In this document: piece after piece, positions 31,601 through 35,093 of the stretch | Layout of the letters: every line of letters starts with the position of its first letter | Numbering within the stretch: the stretch's first letter is position 1 | Assembly: GCF_000191885.1 (NCBI RefSeq) | Contig: NZ_AEWI01000009.1 | Location: forward strand, 1 to 35,093 | Source: Anaerophaga thermohalophila DSM 12881 | GTDB lineage: Bacteria; Bacteroidota; Bacteroidia; Bacteroidales; Marinilabiliaceae | DNA length: 35,093 bases | Direction of reading: 5' to 3' | Position numbers and translations under genes: made by a program | The notes under the pieces: model-generated | The model's input: the letters and a program-made list of their open reading frames with translations, nothing else | Told to the model about the DNA's origin: nothing | The model's database searches: none

Positions 31601-32620
31601 ATGGGGCATAGTGTAGTTAATATAAAGTACCTGAAAATTTTAGGTTGGATACGCGACGGATTTAACCGCCTCCGGCAGGACAAGAATGTTCTGGTTTTTT
31701 TGGTTTTCCTGGTTATAGCCACCGGCTTTTGGTTTCTTAACGCTTTGCGTAAAGAATATACTGCAACACTTAGTTACCCCGTGAAGTTTGTCAATATTCC
31801 GCAAGACAAGATGCTTCCTGACGATTTTAAAAGTCGCATCGAAGTTAAAGTACGCGCTGTGGGTTTTGTTATTCTGCGTTATCAGCTCAGTAATACTTTT
31901 CTTCCTCTTACATTTAATGTTTCTGAAATGGAACCGTTGAAAACTGAGGCAGGAGAAGGTGTATATACTCTTACATCCGGACAGCACAACAAAATTGTAG
32001 GGCAGCTTTCGCAAGGGATGGAACTGATTGATGTTAATCCTGATACGTTATTTGTGCCGCTATCCGAAAAGAGTGACAAACGTGTACCCGTGAGGGTTTC
32101 TGCGGATATTAGCTTCGAAAAGCAATATCTTCAGGCGGGGCCAATTTTGGTGCAACCCGATTCGGTAGTGATATCCGGCCCAAAACAAGTGATCGATACA
32201 ATAAAATATATTGAAACCCGTGAACTCAAACTTGAGGGCCTGTCCGATTCAATCTCTACCGTCATCCCCCTGATTATTCCCCATCAGATTAAAGCTTCAG
32301 ACAAAAGAGTAATAGCAACCGTTCCTGTTGAACCATTTACAGAACTCAATTTGCGAATACCTTTACGTGTTTACGGACTCCCCGACAGCTTGCGCATTAA
32401 AACATTTCCTTCTGAAATTCAGGTTTCGTTCCGTATCGGGATGAGCAAGTACGGCACAATCGATGAATCCCAGTTTCATGCTGTTGTTGATGCATCACCT
32501 GTGTTACGGGAAGACAGGCCCGACCGTTTGAAAGTGCGACTGGATAAAGCGCCATCCAATGTCGAATCACTGAGCTTTTCTCCTATTTTTGTGGAGTATT
32601 TACTTGAAAAAACTCGATAG
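31601..32620 (+). CDS. YbbR-like domain protein
   Basis: A 339-aa protein with a short cytoplasmic N-terminus, one membrane helix (VLVFLVFLVIATGFWFLNAL, about 29-48) and an external part made of YbbR-like beta repeats (EYTATLSYPVKFVNIPQDKMLPDDFKSRIEVKVRAVGF; VPVRVSADISF...VQPDSVVISGPKQVIDTI; LNLRIPLRVYGLPDSLRIKTFPSEIQVSFRI). In Firmicutes, YbbR (CdaR) regulates the diadenylate cyclase; in Bacteroidota the role is not established. It directly precedes coaE (2 bp gap), a common neighbour. A terminator and a 143-bp repeat separate it from yajC, so it probably needs its own promoter. Confidence 0.87.
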   Translation: MGHSVVNIKYLKILGWIRDGFNRLRQDKNVLVFLVFLVIATGFWFLNALRKEYTATLSYPVKFVNIPQDKMLPDDFKSRIEVKVRAVGFVILRYQLSNTFLPLTFNVSEMEPLKTEAGEGVYTLTSGQHNKIVGQLSQGMELIDVNPDTLFVPLSEKSDKRVPVRVSADISFEKQYLQAGPILVQPDSVVISGPKQVIDTIKYIETRELKLEGLSDSISTVIPLIIPHQIKASDKRVIATVPVEPFTELNLRIPLRVYGLPDSLRIKTFPSEIQVSFRIGMSKYGTIDESQFHAVVDASPVLREDRPDRLKVRLDKAPSNVESLSFSPIFVEYLLEKTR

Positions 32621-32622
32621 TC

Positions 32623-33201
32623 TTGTTGAAAGTTGGTATAACCGGTGGTATTGGAAGTGGTAAAACAACGGTTTGCAAAATATTTGAATCGTTGGGAGTA
32701 CCGGTATATTATGCAGACAATGAGGCTAAGAGATTAATTGAAGAGCATCCCCGATTGGTCTCCGGCTATAAAAAATTGTTTGGGGATGAGGTTTACCGAA
32801 ACGGTAAGTTAAATAAGCGGCTTGTTGCAAAAATGATTTTCGATGACAGTAAATTGCTCAACAAGGTCAACGCTCTTGTTCATCCTGTTGTACGTGAGGA
32901 TTTTATTGGCTGGGTAAATAAACAACGTGCACCGTATGTTCTTGAAGAAGCTGCTGTTTTGCTCGAAAGCGGAGGACATCAATTTCTGGATAAAGTTATA
33001 TTGGTTACTGCCCCTGTGACGGTTCGCATTGCCAGGGTTATCAAACGCGATGGTGTGACACCCGAAGAAGTATTAAAACGCATTCGCAATCAGTGGCCGG
33101 ATGAGAAACGACGTCGTTTTTGCAATTACGAGGTTTTATCAGATGATAAGCATCTGGTGGTTCCTCAAATATTGAATATTCATTCTGAATTACTGAAATA
33201 A
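32623..33201 (+). CDS. coaE: Dephospho-CoA kinase
   Basis: A 192-aa P-loop kinase that phosphorylates the ribose 3'-OH of dephospho-CoA, the last step of coenzyme A synthesis. GITGGIGSGKTTVCKIFESLGVPVYYAD (from about residue 5) holds the Walker A and the ADN motif. The lid region and adenine-binding segments follow (VLEEAAVLLESGGHQFLDKVILVTAPVTVRIARVIKRD, then RIRNQWPDEKRRRFCNYEV). Length is normal. No ATG is available: the frame opens with TTG at 32623 (or TTG at 32626), right after the ybbR-like stop, which suggests translational coupling. Confidence 0.95.
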   Translation: MLKVGITGGIGSGKTTVCKIFESLGVPVYYADNEAKRLIEEHPRLVSGYKKLFGDEVYRNGKLNKRLVAKMIFDDSKLLNKVNALVHPVVREDFIGWVNKQRAPYVLEEAAVLLESGGHQFLDKVILVTAPVTVRIARVIKRDGVTPEEVLKRIRNQWPDEKRRRFCNYEVLSDDKHLVVPQILNIHSELLK

Positions 33202-33929
33202 TGGGAATAGTAGGTTCATTAATAGGTTTTGGTATTGGCTGGTGGGTGTTGGGCCCTGTAGGAGCCTTAATCGGTATGTTCCTTGGGGGACAGGCCGAGG
33301 AAATGGCGGTTAGTGAAAATAAAAAGCAGGGTATGCCCTATGGATCGCCACGCGATGGATTTGTCGTCTCACTGCTGGTATTGATGGCAGCGGTTATGAA
33401 ATCCGATGGAAAAATTTTACGTTCTGAGCTCGATTATGTCAGAAATTATCTGCGCAACTATTTAGGAGAAGTAAAAGCCGGAGAAGCTTTAATTGTTCTT
33501 CGTGATTTGATAAAAAAGCAGATTCCGCTTACCGATGTTTGTCACCAAATCAGGATTAATTTAAACTATGACAGCAGGATTCAGCTTTTACATCTCTTAT
33601 TTGGTTTGGCAAGAGCAGATGGGCAATTGAGTTCGGTCGAGATCGATACCATCAATCGGATTGCCGGGTTGCTTGGAATTTCCCATTTAGATTATCAGGC
33701 TGTTCTGAATATGTTTTTTGATAACCTGGAAGCTCACTATAAGATTCTTGAGATTTCTCCTTCTGCTACTGATGAAGAAGTAAAAAAGGCCTACCGGAAG
33801 ATGGCCGTCAGGTTTCATCCCGATAAAGTCAGTCACCTGGGCCAAGAGTTTCAGAAGGCTGCCAATGAAAAGTTTGCCAGGGTTAATGACGCCTATAACA
33901 AAATTAAGAAGGAGAGGGGACTTAATTAG
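33201..33929 (+). CDS. TerB-like/J-domain membrane protein (DjlA-like)
   Basis: A 242-aa protein with an N-terminal Gly-rich membrane helix (MGIVGSLIGFGIGWWVLGPVGALIGMFLGG), a central TerB-like helical domain (about 48-160: SLLVLMAAVMKSDGKILRSELDYVRNYL, HLLFGLARADGQLSSVEIDTINRIAGLLGI) and a C-terminal J domain (HYKILEISPSATDEEVKKAYRKMAVRFHPDKVSHLG) with the HPD motif intact. It should recruit and stimulate DnaK at the membrane. The architecture matches DjlA. The ATG overlaps the coaE stop by one base (TAATG), so the genes are translationally coupled. The TAG stop spans the junction with an inserted repeat; without it the stop would be TAA at the same place. Confidence 0.9.
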   Translation: MGIVGSLIGFGIGWWVLGPVGALIGMFLGGQAEEMAVSENKKQGMPYGSPRDGFVVSLLVLMAAVMKSDGKILRSELDYVRNYLRNYLGEVKAGEALIVLRDLIKKQIPLTDVCHQIRINLNYDSRIQLLHLLFGLARADGQLSSVEIDTINRIAGLLGISHLDYQAVLNMFFDNLEAHYKILEISPSATDEEVKKAYRKMAVRFHPDKVSHLGQEFQKAANEKFARVNDAYNKIKKERGLN

Positions 33930-34324
33930 TGCCCGTCTATAAAATCGAAAAAGTTTTTACAATATGTGTGTCTGTTCAGAAAGTGCCATTTACAAGGCTT
34001 GCGAAGCCACCAAAACCGGCGTTTACTTTTCATTCGTATAAAATTAGTCTAAGTTATTGGTCTGATGCATCTTATTATATTTTAATTGATGTCAAATGAT
34101 TAGAGGTTAGATTCTTCGCTTCGCTCAGAATGACAGACTATCTAATGTCATTCTGAGGAGGGAACGACGAAGAATCTGTTCCCTTTTTTTGGTTTCTTTG
34201 ATGAATAGAGGTTAAATGGTGTTTATACATATTCTTTTTGTGACAAACTTTGCCATGCTCGTTTCGTAAATGCGTATTTTGGCGGAAAGCGTAGCACCGC
34301 AAATGGGACTTTATGGACAGACAC
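33929..34324. repeat. 396-bp composite element, copy II (inverted relative to copy I)
   Basis: Starts GTGCCCGTCTATAAAATC and ends GGACTTTATGGACAGACAC, and is flanked by TAATTA at 33923-33928 and 34325-34330. The internal order is the reverse complement of 26632-27028, with long identical stretches. It contains a split 98-bp unit (34029-34265) and a 69-bp hairpin. With the decayed element at 34364 it fills the gap before the DUF5606 gene. Confidence 0.9.
34109..34177. repeat. 69-bp hairpin repeat, copy 4
   Basis: Reverse complement of copy 3, with the same length and arms (AGATTCTTCGCTTCGCTCAG to GGAACGACGAAGAATCT). Confidence 0.85.
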
Positions 34325-34363
34325 TAATTAATTTTGATAGTCTGAGGATTAAGTGTTTGATTG

Positions 34364-34506
34364 AAAATCTGCACGACGGCATTTTTTTTACCAATCTCAT
34401 TTGTTGCAGTAAGTTTTTAAATCCTTATTAACAATGGGTTAACTTCGGTTTGTAAAGTTATTGTGCCTTCATTTTGTCAAAAACACCTCTTGTCGTACCA
34501 AACTCA
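34364..34506. repeat. Decayed 143-bp element
   Basis: The core ACCAATCTCATTTGTTGCAG, TTTTTAAATCCTTATTAACA and GGGTTAACTTCGG matches 23730-23872, and it ends CCAAACTCA at 34506. The left inverted end is no longer recognisable, so the left limit is placed by length. Confidence 0.55.
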
Positions 34507-34519
34507 TAGATGTTTATAT

Positions 34520-34527
34520 TATTTTTG
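34520..34527 (+). promoter_or_regulatory. Candidate -7 box of the DUF5606 gene
   Basis: TATTTTTG, 26 bp before the ATG, fits TAnnTTTG. A -33 TTG at 19-21 bp is not evident. Confidence 0.4.
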
Positions 34528-34553
34528 TTGCTGCAAATTAAAATTGTAAGAAT

Positions 34554-34988
34554 ATGTTGAAAGGAATTCTCGCCATTTCCGGGAAACCCGGTCTTTTTAA
34601 ATTGATCACGAATGCTAAAAACAGTATTATCGTGGAATCTTTGATCGATGGCAAGCGCATGCCTGCTTACACTTCTTCCAAAATCAGCTCTCTTGAAGAT
34701 ATATCCATTTTCACTTTGGATGGAGATGTTAAGTTGGCCGATGTTTTTGCTTCTATCTTTGAAAAAAATTTGAAAGTTGAACCCAAAAAGGCCTCTTCGA
34801 ATGAATTGAAAAATGCTTTCAAAGAAGCTTTACCCGATTATGATGAAGAGAGGGTTTATCTTTCGGACATTAAGAAGGTGTTTTCATGGTATAATATATT
34901 GAAGGAAAAAGAGATTATTACTCCTGAAACCATAGAAGAACTGAAGAAGACAGATGAAGCGGCCGATGAAAAAAGCGGAGAAGATTAA
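34554..34988 (+). CDS. DUF5606 domain protein
   Basis: A 144-aa soluble protein with the N-terminal MLKGILAISGKPGLFKLITNAKNSIIVESLIDGKRMPAYTSSKISSLEDISIFT that defines the Bacteroidota DUF5606 family (a small beta-rich domain, about 1-60). A helical, acidic second half follows (KLADVFASIFEKNL, ELKNAFKEALPDYDEERVYLSDIKKVFSWYNIL). Function unknown. In related genomes it is usually found close to housekeeping genes such as peptide deformylase; the next gene here is outside the window. It ends in an Asp/Glu-rich tail (KTDEAADEKSGED). Confidence 0.92.
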   Translation: MLKGILAISGKPGLFKLITNAKNSIIVESLIDGKRMPAYTSSKISSLEDISIFTLDGDVKLADVFASIFEKNLKVEPKKASSNELKNAFKEALPDYDEERVYLSDIKKVFSWYNILKEKEIITPETIEELKKTDEAADEKSGED

Positions 34989-35047
34989 AATTTTTCGAAC
35001 TGATTAGCTGAATGTTATAAATTTTTCAAATTTTATATCGAATTTAT

Positions 35048-35080
35048 TTTGGAAAATCGGGTAAAAAGTATGTATTTTTG
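35048..35080 (+). promoter_or_regulatory. Strong promoter at the window edge
   Basis: TTTG (35048-35051), a 21-bp spacer and TATTTTTG (35073-35080) form a near-ideal Bacteroidota promoter. Transcription would start within a few bases of the end of the window, so the gene it serves lies beyond. Confidence 0.65.
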
Positions 35081-35093
35081 CAGCCGCTTCAGA

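Overview
The window looks like a chromosomal segment of a Bacteroidota bacterium, most likely in or near the Bacteroidales/Marinilabiliales. The gene content points there: a multi-repeat DUF349 protein, DUF4293, a DUF3276 PUR-like protein, DUF5606, a DUF1573 lipoprotein, a long NusB (312 aa), a YbbR-like protein next to coaE, a fused FeoAB, and a YidC with a large periplasmic domain. Several starts are preceded by the Bacteroidota promoter form (TTG, about 19-21 nt, TAnnTTTG), and most starts have no Shine-Dalgarno sequence. A 2-oxoglutarate dehydrogenase E1/E2 pair suggests an oxidative TCA branch. No tRNA, rRNA, CRISPR array, transposase or phage gene was found.

Layout. 1-4.1 kb: a repeat-rich accessory stretch with a TSUP permease, an unknown 182-aa gene and a nitroreductase. 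4.3-10.3 kb, minus strand: the DUF349 protein, pyrG and yidC. 11-14.6 kb: trmD (+), convergent with an AddB-like PD-(D/E)XK protein (-). 14.8-19.1 kb: sucA-sucB. 19.3-23.6 kb: DUF4293 (-), then a nucleoside phosphorylase, a SirB1-like protein and a PepD-type dipeptidase (+). 23.9-26.6 kb: the ferrous iron module feoAB plus its Cys-rich partner (-). 27.4-29.0 kb: an unknown 253-aa gene (+) and the DUF3276 gene (-). 29.5-33.9 kb, plus strand: nusB, DUF1573 and yajC, then a terminator, then ybbR-like, coaE and a TerB-J protein. 34.6-35.0 kb: DUF5606. The window ends on a good promoter for a gene outside it.

The genes are mostly housekeeping; the unusual part is between them. Nearly every gap over 100 bp is filled by a few families of non-coding repeats. 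(1) 143-bp palindromic elements with TGAG...CTCA ends, some with target-site duplications. (2) Elements of 350-400 bp starting GTGYCYGT, inserted at TAATTA or TATTTA and twice sitting on a stop codon. (3) A roughly 98-bp unit (GAAACGAGCATGG... to ...CTGATGAA) with hairpins that show compensatory changes; two tandem copies fill the whole gap between a stop codon and the pepD start codon. (4) A roughly 69-bp hairpin (AGATTCTTCG...CGAAGAATCT). They nest inside one another. No transposase is encoded here, so any movement would have to be driven from elsewhere.
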